From: Trichococcus alkaliphilus
GTDB lineage: Bacteria > Bacillota > Bacilli > Lactobacillales > Aerococcaceae
Direction of reading: 5' to 3'
Length of the DNA stretch: 64,000 bases
Assembly (NCBI RefSeq): GCF_003008695.1
Contig: NZ_PXZT01000003.1
Location: 189,439-253,438 of the forward strand
Below are positions 40,119 to 49,865 of this stretch, piece after piece. A model generated the notes under the pieces. It did not search any database. It worked only from the letters and a program-made list of their open reading frames with translations, and had not been told where the DNA came from. The position numbers were made by a program, and so were the translations under genes. Positions within the stretch are counted from its first letter, which is position 1, and every line of letters begins with the position of its first letter.

Positions 40119-40820
40119 CTACCATTCGATTTCTGATACTGGTTTGGGATTCGGATTTTCATGGACTGCCCTTACTTTGGCATTGTTGATTTCAATGATC
40201 CGGTTCGCCATGGCTGCGATGGCTTGGTTGTGCGTAATGACGATGACTGTCGTTCCGGTATCGAGGCACGTATCCTGCAGCAATTTGAGCACTTGTTTGC
40301 CCGTTTCGTAATCCAGTGCCCCGGTCGGCTCGTCGCAAAGCAACAGCTTGGGCTGCTTCGCCAAAGCGCGGGCGATGGCGACGCGCTGCTGTTCGCCTCC
40401 CGAGAGCTGCGCTGGGAAGTTGTCCATGCGCTCGCCCAAGCCTACCTCACGCATGACTTCGGCAGCGTCGCGGGCATGCGGGGATATCTGCGAGGCAAGC
40501 TCCACGTTCTCCTTCGCCGTCAGGTTAGGCACCAGATTATAGAATTGGAAGACGAAACCGACATCCCGCCTTCTGTAGGTCGTCAAGGCTTTTGAAGTGA
40601 ACTGGGAGATGTCCACTCCATCGATGCTGATATGGCCTTCATCGGCATCATCCATTCCTCCAAGGATGTTCAGAACGGTGGATTTCCCGGCTCCACTGGG
40701 CCCCAATATCACTACAAACTCTCCTTCGTTGATGTCGAAGCTGATTTTGTCGTTGGCTGTGATGCGTGTCTCGCCCATCTGATAAAATTTACTGACATTC
40801 TTTAAGGAAATGTACGCCAT
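40119..40820 (-). CDS. MacB/LolD-type ABC ATPase
   Basis: 233 residues from ATG 40820 ([16 protein letters not shown]), with GAAGGG about 8 bases upstream; the frame extends to 40883. Walker [10 protein letters not shown], signature [15 protein letters not shown], Walker [13 protein letters not shown]: MacB/LolD subfamily. It drives the large permease encoded next to it, which couples ATP use to an outer stalk instead of a channel. Confidence 0.94.
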   Translation of the reverse strand: MAYISLKNVSKFYQMGETRITANDKISFDINEGEFVVILGPSGAGKSTVLNILGGMDDADEGHISIDGVDISQFTSKALTTYRRRDVGFVFQFYNLVPNLTAKENVELASQISPHARDAAEVMREVGLGERMDNFPAQLSGGEQQRVAIARALAKQPKLLLCDEPTGALDYETGKQVLKLLQDTCLDTGTTVIVITHNQAIAAMANRIIEINNAKVRAVHENPNPKPVSEIEW

Positions 40821-40986
40821 CATGTATCCCTTCATTTCTTGATTGATTTGTATTCTGAAGCTTTCCGGAAAAATGATCCGCAATTCCGCAATATAGTTAA
40901 CTGTTTTATTAGTACAATCGTATACAAACGCGCGCAGAAATGCAATCGGAGCCCTAATCTTTGGTTAAGCCCACTCTCAGACGGGT

Positions 40987-41037
40987 ATGCAAAAAACGAC
41001 CCGGGAAACCTGAACGTTTCTCCTGAGGTCGTTTTTC
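40987..41037 (-). terminator. terminator after nitroreductase gene
   Basis: 10-bp stem AAAAACGACC/GGTCGTTTTT with inner pairs and T6 on the minus strand. Confidence 0.85.
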
Positions 41038-41052
41038 ATTGCCTGAATCGTG

Positions 41053-41580
41053 CTATTCGACGATATTGCTGGCGATTTTTTCCAACGTGCGTGGTCTGTC
41101 ATGTAGATAGCCGTGCGGATAACCTGCCACCATCCCGGCAACAGGCGTGAAACCTTCGGGAATCTGCATTTTTTCGCGGATCCCTTCAGCATCCAATGTG
41201 CCGTTCGCCATCAGTCCCATCAGGAAGCAACTTCCCAAAAGTTCTGCGGTTGCCTGCAAGTGCATATTTTCTACGATTGCGGCCGCACTGGCGATGCTGC
41301 CTGGTTTAGCCGGTTCCTTGGCGGAAACAACGAAAAAGGCAGGTGCTCCGTACAACGGGTCCTTATCCTTGTTGCCCGTCACTTCCTTAGCCGCATATGT
41401 AATCGCTGCCAATATTTCCGAATTTTTTATGACCGTGATATGGTAATCCTCAAAGCGACCGCGGCTGATTGGTGCATTTTGGCCAGCTTGCAGCATAATT
41501 TCGATTTGTCCTCGGGATAGCCCGAACGTTTGGAAGTTGCGTGTTGTTTGTCGTGTATGCATTACTTTCATAAAATCCAT
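41053..41580 (-). CDS. nitroreductase-family flavoprotein
   Basis: 175 residues from ATG 41580 (MDFMKVMHTRQTTRNFQ); the GAGGG is only 3 bases from it, so MKVMHTRQ at 41571 is possible too. HTRQTTRNF (FMN phosphate contacts), AGQNAPISRGRFEDY and GMVAGYPHG are typical. FMN-dependent NAD(P)H oxidoreductase with an unknown substrate; somewhat shorter than the average family member (about 200). Confidence 0.9.
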   Translation of the reverse strand: MDFMKVMHTRQTTRNFQTFGLSRGQIEIMLQAGQNAPISRGRFEDYHITVIKNSEILAAITYAAKEVTGNKDKDPLYGAPAFFVVSAKEPAKPGSIASAAAIVENMHLQATAELLGSCFLMGLMANGTLDAEGIREKMQIPEGFTPVAGMVAGYPHGYLHDRPRTLEKIASNIVE

Positions 41581-41936
41581 TTCATTTCCCTCACTTCTCA
41601 AAAAATAACTATACTATATGGCTATTATACCCTTTCAGGCACAAAAAATGAACGGAAATCGAGGCTTACAGAAAAAATCATTCTGCATGATCACTGCTTA
41701 GCTGTTCAGCAATCAAAGCCACGTTTCCGTCCAAGAGGGAGGAGTTTCTTCTGCGGGTACAGAAGAGGAAAAAAGAAACTATTATCTTTGGGTATAGATA
41801 CAGTATAGCCGCGATTTTTGAATATTTAATGAAGGAAAGCATCCTTTTTCGTGACCATTCCGGGAAGAAAGCCATTTTCAGATGGACATATCTATGATAA
41901 AGTAAGTGCAACAAAAGAACGGAGAAACTATATACT
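41581..41936. other. divergent intergenic region
   Basis: Contains a perfect TATAAT for the nitroreductase gene (41624-41629, minus; the -35 TTCATT is weak) and the upstream region of the flavoprotein gene. I see no other gene, repeat or hairpin. Confidence 0.5.
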
Positions 41937-43202
41937 ATGAAAACACGCATCATTATTGTCGGTGGAGGTTCGAGTGGTCTGATGGCGGCTTGCACTGCTG
42001 CCGAATCAGGGGCTGAAGTGACGCTCCTCGAACAAAATCCAAGTCTAGGGAAAAAATTGCTTCTGACAGGCGGCGGACGCTGCAACGTCACCAACAATCG
42101 TCCCGAAGAGGAAATCATCCGGCACATTCCCGGAAACGGAAAATTCCTCCACAGCAGCTTTACCCAATTCAGTCAATATGACATTATGACCTTCTTTATC
42201 GAACGCGGAGTCGCCCTGAAGGAAGAGGATCACGGCCGGATGTTCCCTGTCACGGACAAAGCCCGTACTATCCTCGAAGCATTCATAGAGGAACTGAAGC
42301 GGCTTCAGGTCCAGATTCGGACTAACATAAAAGTGGAACGCATCCTGATCGAAAATGGACAGGTGACCGGTGTCCTTTTGGAGGATGGCGAGATCCTCCC
42401 GGCCGATCGGATCATCCTGGCAACCGGTGGGAAGGCTCTTCCGCGCACAGGATCCAAAGGCGATGGCTACAAGTTCGCCAAAGCAGCTGGACACACCATC
42501 ACGGAACTGTACCCGACCGAAGCACCGATCACATCCGATGCGGACTTCATCCGTTCAAGCGAACTGAAGGGACTTTCCTTACGCAACGTTGCCCTCAGCA
42601 TTAAAAATAAAAAAGGCAAAACTGTCGTGTCCCATCAGATGGACATGATTTTCACCCACTTCGGCGTGTCCGGCCCCGCAGCTTTGCGCTGTTCGATGTT
42701 TGTCCACCAGACGATGAAGCGCGATAAAACCGACATCGTCACGATGTCATTGGATGTCCTGCCGGAACTTTCATTGGGTGCCGTCGAGCAACAGTTGCAG
42801 AAGCTCATCAAGGACCAACCGGAAAAGAGCGTCAAAAACGGCTGGAAAGACCTGATGCCGGAGCGTTATCTGCTTTTCGGCTGCAGCCAGGCCGCTATCG
42901 ACCCGCAGAAATCCCTGAAGGAATTGACGCCGAAGGAAATCAAAGCTTTCGCCGACTTCTGCAAAAATTTCTCCTTTGAAGTGAACGGCACGCACCCATT
43001 GGATAAGGCCTTCGTCACCGGCGGCGGCGTCTCCACGAAGGAAATCAATCCGAAGACGATGGAAAGCAAACTGACGCGGGGTCTTTATTTCTGCGGCGAA
43101 CTGATCGACTACAACGGCTACACAGGCGGCTACAACATCACCGGTGCCTTTGTCACAGGGCACACTGCTGGGCAGCATGCAGCTGCAGATCGGGACGAAT
43201 AA
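41937..43202 (+). CDS. BaiN/HI0933-family flavoprotein (NAD(P)/FAD oxidoreductase)
   Basis: 421 residues. FAD-binding opening TRIIIVGGGSSGLMAACTAA, then LTGGGRCNVTNN and the GLYFCGELIDYNGYTGGYNITGAFVTGH tail, all hallmarks of the HI0933/YhiN/BaiN family (usual length about 400-420). A probable reductase with unknown physiological substrate. AACGGAGAAAC lies before the ATG. Confidence 0.94.
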   Translation: MKTRIIIVGGGSSGLMAACTAAESGAEVTLLEQNPSLGKKLLLTGGGRCNVTNNRPEEEIIRHIPGNGKFLHSSFTQFSQYDIMTFFIERGVALKEEDHGRMFPVTDKARTILEAFIEELKRLQVQIRTNIKVERILIENGQVTGVLLEDGEILPADRIILATGGKALPRTGSKGDGYKFAKAAGHTITELYPTEAPITSDADFIRSSELKGLSLRNVALSIKNKKGKTVVSHQMDMIFTHFGVSGPAALRCSMFVHQTMKRDKTDIVTMSLDVLPELSLGAVEQQLQKLIKDQPEKSVKNGWKDLMPERYLLFGCSQAAIDPQKSLKELTPKEIKAFADFCKNFSFEVNGTHPLDKAFVTGGGVSTKEINPKTMESKLTRGLYFCGELIDYNGYTGGYNITGAFVTGHTAGQHAAADRDE

Positions 43203-43215
43203 AAACATCCATGCG

Positions 43216-43268
43216 CAAAGAGAACGGAGTCACCTCATTTTTGAGGCAGCTCCGTTCTCTTTTTTCTT
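43216..43268 (+). terminator. terminator after flavoprotein gene
   Basis: 13-bp stem AAAGAGAACGGAG/CTCCGTTCTCTTT and T6. It can also serve the opposing rRNA methylase gene. Confidence 0.87.
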
Positions 43269-43290
43269 TTGATTTTTGGGTAGCCTGGGC

Positions 43291-44475
43291 CTATCTCGTC
43301 AGTTTTTTGATGATGAAGACCTTCAGGTAATCACTGGTCTTGCTGCCTGCCGGAACAGCGAAGTCGCTCGGCAGATGGAAGGTTTCCAGGATACGGTAGT
43401 CACAATGGCTGTTCTTGAAGGCTTGGTCGATGTCCTGTTTGAAATTCTTTTCCTTGTAGTTGGCTGCGTTGGAAGAAACGATCAGCGTACCATCTGGTGC
43501 GGTGATCTGGATCAGTTCCTCCAACAACTGGGTGTAATCCTTCGTGACTGAAAAAGTCCGCTTTTTGGTGCGAGCAAAGCTCGGCGGATCGATGATGGTC
43601 ACGTCGTACTGCAATTCCTTGCGGATGGCGTAGCGGATGAAATCGAAGACATCCATGACATAGATTTTCTGCGCCTCGCCATCCAGGTTGTTGACGGCGA
43701 ATTGTTCTTTGGTGCGTTCCAATGAGCGGTTTGCAACATCGACACTTGTTGTTTCGATTGCTCCGCCCATGGCAGCAGCCACCGAGAAGGCACCCGTGTA
43801 GCTGAAAGTGTTCAGTACCCGCTTACCTGCCGCATACCGCTCCGTCAGAGCGCCGCGTACGTCGCGCTGATCCAGGAAAATGCCCGTCATCAGTCCATCA
43901 TCCAGATAAGTCGCATAGTTGATGCCGTTCTCCTTCACGATCAGAGGCGTCGGGGCTGCTTCACCCGTGACGAAGCGGCTGATCAGGCTGTCTTTCCGTT
44001 GGTAACGGAATTTTTCATAGATGCCCTTCGTTTCCGGGAAGACCGCTTGAAAAGCAGCGATGATGGCGGTTTGGTAGCGGAAGATGCCTCCGCTGTACCA
44101 GGATACCACCGCAAATCCGTCATAATGGTCGATGGTGACACCAGGAATGCCGTCACCCTCCGCATTGAAAATCCGATAGGTAGTCGTTTCCGGATCCGAT
44201 TGCAGATCCGTGCGCTTACGTTTCGCTTTTTCGAACTTGTTTTTGAAGAACGCTTCATTGAAACTATCCGTGTTATCCAACGAAAATACCCACCCGACGC
44301 CTTTGTTCTGTTTGGCCAAATAGGCTCTTGCTACGAATGCCTGGCGAGAATCGACCAGTTCGACGATTTCGCCCTCAGAAAAGCTGAGTTCATTTGGGAA
44401 ATCCTCGAACTGCAGCAAGGGATTCCCTGCCTTAATTTTTTTTTCGCTTATTTGCGTAATGATTATTTTTTTCAT
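43291..44475 (-). CDS. class I SAM-dependent rRNA methyltransferase (RlmI-like)
   Basis: 394 residues. A PUA domain (1-75) precedes a Rossmann methylase with NTFSYTGAFSVAAAMGGA (SAM loop) and TIIDPPSFART (catalytic DPPS). RlmI methylates C5 of C1962 in E. coli 23S rRNA; this is the Firmicute form with an extended tail. Its start overlaps the stop of the VanZ-like gene by 4 bases. Confidence 0.93.
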   Translation of the reverse strand: MKKIIITQISEKKIKAGNPLLQFEDFPNELSFSEGEIVELVDSRQAFVARAYLAKQNKGVGWVFSLDNTDSFNEAFFKNKFEKAKRKRTDLQSDPETTTYRIFNAEGDGIPGVTIDHYDGFAVVSWYSGGIFRYQTAIIAAFQAVFPETKGIYEKFRYQRKDSLISRFVTGEAAPTPLIVKENGINYATYLDDGLMTGIFLDQRDVRGALTERYAAGKRVLNTFSYTGAFSVAAAMGGAIETTSVDVANRSLERTKEQFAVNNLDGEAQKIYVMDVFDFIRYAIRKELQYDVTIIDPPSFARTKKRTFSVTKDYTQLLEELIQITAPDGTLIVSSNAANYKEKNFKQDIDQAFKNSHCDYRILETFHLPSDFAVPAGSKTSDYLKVFIIKKLTR

Positions 44476-45125
44476 AGTTTTCTTCCTTTATAGTCAATTG
44501 TCCGTTCTGCACTGCTGTGTTTTTTTGAAGATACCCAGATGCCGTAGCCGATTGCTGCACCCAACGTATTGAAGAAGACATCATCGATATGCGTCACGCC
44601 CGTCTGAAAGATGAGCTGGAGGAACTCGATCATGGCGGAAAAAAGAAAGCCGACCGCCGTCACTTTGAGGAAACTGCATTTTTTTCTGAACAGATACGGA
44701 CCCACGAAGCCCAACGGCATAAACCAGACGACGTTCCCCCACGAATTATACCAGGCCGAAAAACCGGAGTCCCCGTAAAAGAGCTTGACCGTATCCACCA
44801 ACGGCAGCCAATGGATCGCCGACCAATCGATTTTGTGATACTCGACGGTCCAGAAAGTCTCCTCGTTGCGGAAAACCGTCAGTTGAAGCAGCAGCACGAT
44901 GTAGATAAACAGAGCATGCAGCAAACCTTCCTTATATAAGGGGATTTTTTTGCCCGTCTTGCGATGTCTGTGCAACAGATAAGCGGCCCGAAGAACCAGA
45001 AAAATCAAATAATACAGTATAGTCTTGTCCACGCTGTTGAAAACTAATTGTATGAGCGGAAAATGATTGACAGATGATTCCAGAGAAGCAGCCACCCACT
45101 CATACAGCCCTTGTAAAAATATCAT
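44472..45125 (-). CDS. VanZ-family membrane protein
   Basis: 217 residues with about five membrane segments and VanZ motifs: GNVVWFMPLGFVGPYLF, SAMIEFLQLIFQTGVTHIDDVFFNTLGAAIGYG. VanZ-like proteins confer low teicoplanin resistance in one operon, but most chromosomal members have no known role. Cotranscribed with the rRNA methylase downstream. Confidence 0.9.
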   Translation of the reverse strand: MIFLQGLYEWVAASLESSVNHFPLIQLVFNSVDKTILYYLIFLVLRAAYLLHRHRKTGKKIPLYKEGLLHALFIYIVLLLQLTVFRNEETFWTVEYHKIDWSAIHWLPLVDTVKLFYGDSGFSAWYNSWGNVVWFMPLGFVGPYLFRKKCSFLKVTAVGFLFSAMIEFLQLIFQTGVTHIDDVFFNTLGAAIGYGIWVSSKKHSSAERTIDYKGRKL

Positions 45126-45253
45126 AATCTATGCTCACCTTTGTCAGTTTTGTTCCTTTAATCAGATACATGGAAAGACCCATTTTCTCGAAAAATCCTG
45201 AAAAAAGCAACTGTTCTTGATAAAAACTTAGGAAAAACTTTACGGTGCTTCGA

Positions 45254-45282
45254 TTGACTATCAAAAGCATTCAGAATATAAT
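45254..45282 (+). promoter_or_regulatory. sigma-A promoter for ltaS
   Basis: TTGACT (45254-45259), spacer of 17, TATAAT (45277-45282): a near-perfect match, 105 bases before the start codon. Confidence 0.88.
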
Positions 45283-45295
45283 GACACTAGCTCAT

Positions 45296-45364
45296 TTTAC
45301 ATAAAATTCACAAACAACACACATTACCCTTAAAAATTCACATGAAATTTACATGTGTTCCACA
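45296..45364 (+). promoter_or_regulatory. TTYACA direct repeats at 11-bp spacing (response-regulator-like boxes)
   Basis: Two clusters follow the promoter. First: TTTACA 45296-45301, TTCACA 45307-45312, CACACA 45318-45323. Second: TTCACA 45337-45342, TTTACA 45348-45353, TCCACA 45359-45364. The 11-bp phase puts them on one face of the helix. Such arrays are typical of PhoP and WalR boxes. Their place after the transcription start suggests repression. A perfect inverted repeat CACATG/CATGTG (45339-45357) overlaps the second cluster. Confidence 0.5.
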
Positions 45365-45387
45365 AGATATCATAGGAGGTCTCTTTT

Positions 45388-47565
45388 TTGAAACAAAAAT
45401 TAACTGAACAGTTGCAGACGCGATTCGGGTTTTTCCTGTTCGCCGTCGTCCTTTTCTGGCTAAAGACCTATTTCGCTTACCACACAGCGTTCTCTTTAGG
45501 CGTAGACGGCTGGTTCCAGCAGCTGATTCTTTTTATCAATCCAATCGCAACGACTTTATTGATTCTGGGGATTTCCCTTTTTGTGAAGAATCCTAAAAAA
45601 GGCTACCGGAGTCTGATTGCTCTGTATTTTTTCAATTCCTTTCTTTTGTTCGCCAATGTCGTCTATTATCGTGAATTCACGGATTTCTTGACGCTTAAGA
45701 CCATTTTCGGTTCAGCCAACGCAACCAAAAACCTTGGTTCCGGCGTCATCGCCATGATGCAGCCGATCGACCTGTTCTATTGGATCGATGCTTTCGTCCT
45801 AATCTACGTCTATAAGAAATTCGTCAGCAAAAACCGCGACGAACGCATCTTCAAGAAAAGATGGGCATTTGCGACAGTGGCAGCCTCGATTGCGATTTTC
45901 GCCGCTAACCTGGGTCTGGCTGAAATCAGCCGCCCGCAATTGTTGACGAGAACATTTGACCGCAACTATATCGTCAAATACTTGGGAATCAATGTCTACA
46001 CGCTCTACGACGGGATCAAGACAGCCCAGGCCAACCAAGTGCGCGCAAGCGCGGACAGCTCAGACATGGCTAGCGTCCTTGATTATTTGGGTGAACATTA
46101 CGCCGAACCAAATCAAGCATACTTCGGACAAGCGGAAGGCAAAAACGTCGTCTACATCCATCTGGAAAGTATGCAACAGTTCCTGATCGATTTGTCGCTT
46201 ACCGATGAAACAGGCACGACTGCGGAAGTCACGCCGTTCCTGAACAGCTTGTATCACAGTAGCGACTCCAACAGTTATAGCAACATTTTCCACCAGACTG
46301 GACAAGGAAAAACAAGTGATGCCGAACTGATGTTGGACAATTCACTGTTCGGATTGCCTCAAGGATCAGCCTTCACACAGGTTGGTGCGGATAATACGTT
46401 CCAATCTGCACCGGCCATCTTGAGCGAAACCTTTGGCTACACGTCAGCCGTTTTCCACGGCAATGTCGGCTCTTTCTGGGATCGCGATAATGTCTACAAA
46501 TCTTTTGGCTATGATTATTTCTTTGATGCCGACAGCAGCTACACGCTGACGGATGAGAATTCGGTAGAATACGGGTTGAAGGATAAATTGTTCCTGCAGG
46601 AATCGGCTCAATACCTGGAACAATTACCGCAGCCTTTCTATGCGAAGTTCATAACTGTATCGAACCACTTCCCGTTCCCTGAAGACGAGATGAACAACAC
46701 CTTCGCTTTGGATACCGGCGATGAAACGGTTGACGGTTATTTCAATACCGTCCACTATGCTGATGAGGCCTTGGCTGAATTCTTCCAATATATGAAGGAT
46801 TCAGGACTTTATGATAATACGATTTTCGTATTGTATGGCGACCACTTCGGAATTTCCAGCTCACGCAATGAAACGGTTGCGCCGCTCATCGGAGCGAATG
46901 CAGACTTGTGGGGTGCCTATGACGACGCCATGATGCAAAAAATTCCGCTCATCATCCATAACCCGGGTTCCGGCACCGGCCAGATCAGCGATGTCTATGG
47001 CGGCCAGATCGATATCTTGCCTACTGTGATGCATCTGCTTGGTGTCGATACTTCAGCCTATGTCCAACTTGGACAGGATCTGTTGTCGGCGCAAAATGAG
47101 GGAATCGTCGTTTTCCGTAACGGAAGCATCGTGACGAGCGAATATACCATTTTAGGAAATACTGTTTATCATACCCAAACAGGTACACTTGCTTATCAGA
47201 CCGAAGAAGTGATCCAAAAGGTTGCTGAAATCCGAGCTCAAGCTGAACTGCAGCTGGCCATCTCCGATCAGATCATCAACGGAGACTTGCTTCGCTTCTA
47301 CACACCTGACGGATTCGTGCCGGTCGACAAGAGCCAGCACAGCTATGTGGATTCTCCAGCCGAACTGGAAGCGGACATCGCGGAATTGGGCAATCTGAAC
47401 ACTTCCTTGTACTACACGAACAACGGCGTCTCAAGCGTTCCGCTTTATCAGACGGATGCTCCTGAGTTCCCTGCCAACCAAGCCGCTGCTGAAGCAACCG
47501 TAACGGAAGAACAACCCGTTACTGAAGAAGCCCCAGCAGAAGGACAGACAGAAACAGTTGAATAA
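45388..47565 (+). CDS. ltaS: lipoteichoic acid synthase, LtaS family
   Basis: 725 residues from a TTG start at 45388, supported by AGGAGG 8 bases upstream. Five N-terminal membrane helices (about 10-170), then an extracellular sulfatase-like domain. The nucleophile threonine is Thr309 in GQGKTSDAE; VYIHLESMQ and FVLYGDHFGI provide manganese ligands. It polymerises glycerol phosphate from phosphatidylglycerol onto a glycolipid anchor. The last 40 residues are acidic and Pro/Thr/Glu rich, an extension that is not needed for catalysis. Next to a two-component system that faces it. Confidence 0.95.
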   Translation: MKQKLTEQLQTRFGFFLFAVVLFWLKTYFAYHTAFSLGVDGWFQQLILFINPIATTLLILGISLFVKNPKKGYRSLIALYFFNSFLLFANVVYYREFTDFLTLKTIFGSANATKNLGSGVIAMMQPIDLFYWIDAFVLIYVYKKFVSKNRDERIFKKRWAFATVAASIAIFAANLGLAEISRPQLLTRTFDRNYIVKYLGINVYTLYDGIKTAQANQVRASADSSDMASVLDYLGEHYAEPNQAYFGQAEGKNVVYIHLESMQQFLIDLSLTDETGTTAEVTPFLNSLYHSSDSNSYSNIFHQTGQGKTSDAELMLDNSLFGLPQGSAFTQVGADNTFQSAPAILSETFGYTSAVFHGNVGSFWDRDNVYKSFGYDYFFDADSSYTLTDENSVEYGLKDKLFLQESAQYLEQLPQPFYAKFITVSNHFPFPEDEMNNTFALDTGDETVDGYFNTVHYADEALAEFFQYMKDSGLYDNTIFVLYGDHFGISSSRNETVAPLIGANADLWGAYDDAMMQKIPLIIHNPGSGTGQISDVYGGQIDILPTVMHLLGVDTSAYVQLGQDLLSAQNEGIVVFRNGSIVTSEYTILGNTVYHTQTGTLAYQTEEVIQKVAEIRAQAELQLAISDQIINGDLLRFYTPDGFVPVDKSQHSYVDSPAELEADIAELGNLNTSLYYTNNGVSSVPLYQTDAPEFPANQAAAEATVTEEQPVTEEAPAEGQTETVE

Positions 47566-47566
47566 C

Positions 47567-47610
47567 CAAAAGAGCTGCCGGAATATTAAAATTCCGACAG
47601 CTCTTTTTTT
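47567..47610. terminator. bidirectional terminator
   Basis: Stem AAAGAGCTGcCGGAAT/ATTCCGaCAGCTCTTT with one mismatch and T7, between convergent ltaS and the histidine kinase gene. Confidence 0.88.
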
Positions 47611-49030
47611 AACCATTTTTTTCAAATGCTGCTTTCGTTGGCAATGTAATCGTGAAGGTTGTTCCCTCGCCTGGATTGCTTTTCACGTCGACAGTCCCTT
47701 TATGGTTCATCACTAAAGATTGGACCACAGCCAAACCGATTCCCGATTCTCCGAATTTAGTGTTCTTTCTGGAAACATCAACTTTGTAGAACCTTTCCCA
47801 TATACTCGTGATATCCTTTTTCTCGATGCCGATGCCCGTGTCTTTGACCTGGATGATCTGCTGCTCGCCATCCGGGAACGACGACAGGGTGATGGTTCCG
47901 TTTTTCGTGAACTGGATAGCGTTTTGAGTGAGGTTCACCATGATCTGGATAAAACGGTCATAGTCCGCGTAGATCCGATCCGCTGCATCCACCTGGACGA
48001 TGATCAGGTCATCCTTCGCCTGCGCTTTAGCCCGCATCTGTTCCGCGACATTCTCCAGCGCTTCCTTGGCGGAAAACTCCTGCTTCACTAAGACGATCTG
48101 ATTGGAGCGGATCTTTTCATAATCAAGGTTTTCATTCACCAAACGGATCAGCCTTTTGGTTTCTTTCTGCATCAGTTGCATGCTCCGATCCCGGCGTCCT
48201 TCGGGAATCATGTGATGCTGAATCCCCTCCAGGATGCCGTTGATCGTCGTGAGCGGCGTGCGCATCTCATGGGCTACGTCCATCATGAACTGACGCCTTA
48301 AATTCTCTTGGCGTTCGACTTCCTCGTTGGAGGCTTTCAAAGACCTTGCCATTTGGTTGAAATCCTCCGACAGCTCATCAAATTCATCTTTGTGATGATT
48401 CTCCAGCGAGATATCAAAATTGCCTGACGCAATCTCATGGGTGGCCCTCCGCATGCGCTTGATGCGCCTTGTCAGATAATTGGCGATGCCGAGGCTCAAT
48501 ACAATCGCGATGCCCCCGGAAGTCAGCACAGCCACAAGCAGGTTGTGCTCAATTTCGTTGATTTCGTCCTCGATCCCTTTTACCGGCGAGCCTACCGCTA
48601 TGAAGCCTGTGAAATCGGCCGTAGTCGCATTAAAAAGCGGGAGATAAACCGTCAAGAAGCGTTTTTTTTCGTTCAGGAAGCCGCGATCCCGCTCCGTCAA
48701 AGAAATCCGTTCCCCTTCTGAGAGCCTCTCAAAATCCTCCGTGCTGATCCCGCTCGTATACAGATCCGTCGCTTGCGGATAAACCATATGATCTTCTGCA
48801 TCAAAGATGGCAAACGAAACGTCCTGGTTGGACACCAAAGTCGAACCGCTTTCCAGTTGCTGGACCGTCATGTTCTGATCGATGATCGATTCGGCATAGC
48901 CGTACAGCTGCGCCTCTTTCTCGTCGTAGACATTACTGGTGACGTATTGGATGATCAGGATGCCTGTCGTACTGACGGTTATGAGAATCAAGGCGAAAAA
49001 AGCCAGGGTTTGTTGATAGACGTACTTCAT
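47609..49030 (-). CDS. sensor histidine kinase
   Basis: 473 residues. Two membrane helices (about 10-32 and 165-187) flank an outer sensor domain of about 130 residues; then HAMP (LTRRIKRMRRATHEIASGNFDI), HisKA with the phosphorylated histidine in DVAHEMRTPLTTINGIL, and HATPase motifs VNLTQNAIQFTK, VKDTGIGIEK and SGIGLAVV. Overlaps the regulator gene by 4 bases. Signal unknown. Confidence 0.95.
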   Translation of the reverse strand: MKYVYQQTLAFFALILITVSTTGILIIQYVTSNVYDEKEAQLYGYAESIIDQNMTVQQLESGSTLVSNQDVSFAIFDAEDHMVYPQATDLYTSGISTEDFERLSEGERISLTERDRGFLNEKKRFLTVYLPLFNATTADFTGFIAVGSPVKGIEDEINEIEHNLLVAVLTSGGIAIVLSLGIANYLTRRIKRMRRATHEIASGNFDISLENHHKDEFDELSEDFNQMARSLKASNEEVERQENLRRQFMMDVAHEMRTPLTTINGILEGIQHHMIPEGRRDRSMQLMQKETKRLIRLVNENLDYEKIRSNQIVLVKQEFSAKEALENVAEQMRAKAQAKDDLIIVQVDAADRIYADYDRFIQIMVNLTQNAIQFTKNGTITLSSFPDGEQQIIQVKDTGIGIEKKDITSIWERFYKVDVSRKNTKFGESGIGLAVVQSLVMNHKGTVDVKSNPGEGTTFTITLPTKAAFEKNG

Positions 49031-49740
49031 TTCTCATCTACTCCGCTGTCGTCGAATTTGTAGCCGACTCCCCAAACCGTCTGGATCACTTGCGGTCCGA
49101 CCGCTTCTATTTTTTGCCTCAATTTCTTGATGTGGGCATCGATTGTGCGTTCATCCCCGTAATAAGGATCTTCCCAGATCCGTGTCAAAAGGTGTTCCCT
49201 CGAAAATACTTGTTTCGGGTGTTCCGCCAACAATGCGAATAGTTCGAATTCCTTCGGCGTCAAACTTTCGATCTGGTTCCCGTCGAGATAGGCTTCGCGT
49301 GTGATCGTGCTGATTTTGACATGATCGGTGAGTACATCGAAATCGTCCGTAGCCTGCACCTGCGAGTGATCGACCTTAGCGCGACGGTGCATCGCTTTGA
49401 TGCGGGCGATCAGGGTCAATGGACTGAATGGCTTCGTGACGTATTCATCCGCGCCGATTTCCAGACCGATGACTTGGTCGCTTTCCGAATCGCGCGCCGT
49501 CAGCATGATGATCGGCACAAACTGGGAGATTTTCCTTATTTCACGGCAGACCTGCATGCCATCCATGCTCGGCAGGTTCAGATCGAGGATGATCATATCC
49601 CATTTTCTGTCTTCCGCCGCGAACGCCTCCAGGCCCTCTTTCCCGTCATGCTTGAATGCAGCTTGCCAGCCTTCATTCTCAAAAAACATCGCCATCATTT
49701 CGCAGACGGCTTCATTGTCTTCTATCATCAAAATTTCCAT
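49027..49740 (-). CDS. OmpR/PhoB-family response regulator
   Basis: 237 residues from ATG 49740 (MEILMIEDNEAV), with GGAGA 6 bases upstream; a longer frame to 50124 is spurious. The receiver has the phosphorylated Asp in MIILDLNLPSMDGMQV and KPFSP; the C-terminal winged helix is complete (ESLTPKEFELFALLAEHP; DERTIDAHIKKLRQKI). It pairs with the kinase encoded next. The ltaS upstream repeats are a candidate target; not proven. Confidence 0.95.
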   Translation of the reverse strand: MEILMIEDNEAVCEMMAMFFENEGWQAAFKHDGKEGLEAFAAEDRKWDMIILDLNLPSMDGMQVCREIRKISQFVPIIMLTARDSESDQVIGLEIGADEYVTKPFSPLTLIARIKAMHRRAKVDHSQVQATDDFDVLTDHVKISTITREAYLDGNQIESLTPKEFELFALLAEHPKQVFSREHLLTRIWEDPYYGDERTIDAHIKKLRQKIEAVGPQVIQTVWGVGYKFDDSGVDEK

Positions 49741-49865
49741 AGCGACTCTCCTTTTCATTTCCTTTATTATATCTTTTTTTCCGATGAGCGGCATCATTTC
49801 CAGTCTACGATACCACATACCTTTGAAGTTTCTATGAATAAATGGGGAAATCGGCGTTTCCGACA

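Noticed and set aside
45339-45357. CACATG/CATGTG inverted repeat as an operator for ltaS
   Set aside because: It is perfect but short, and it overlaps phased direct repeats that explain the sequence at least as well. Kept only as a note in that entry.
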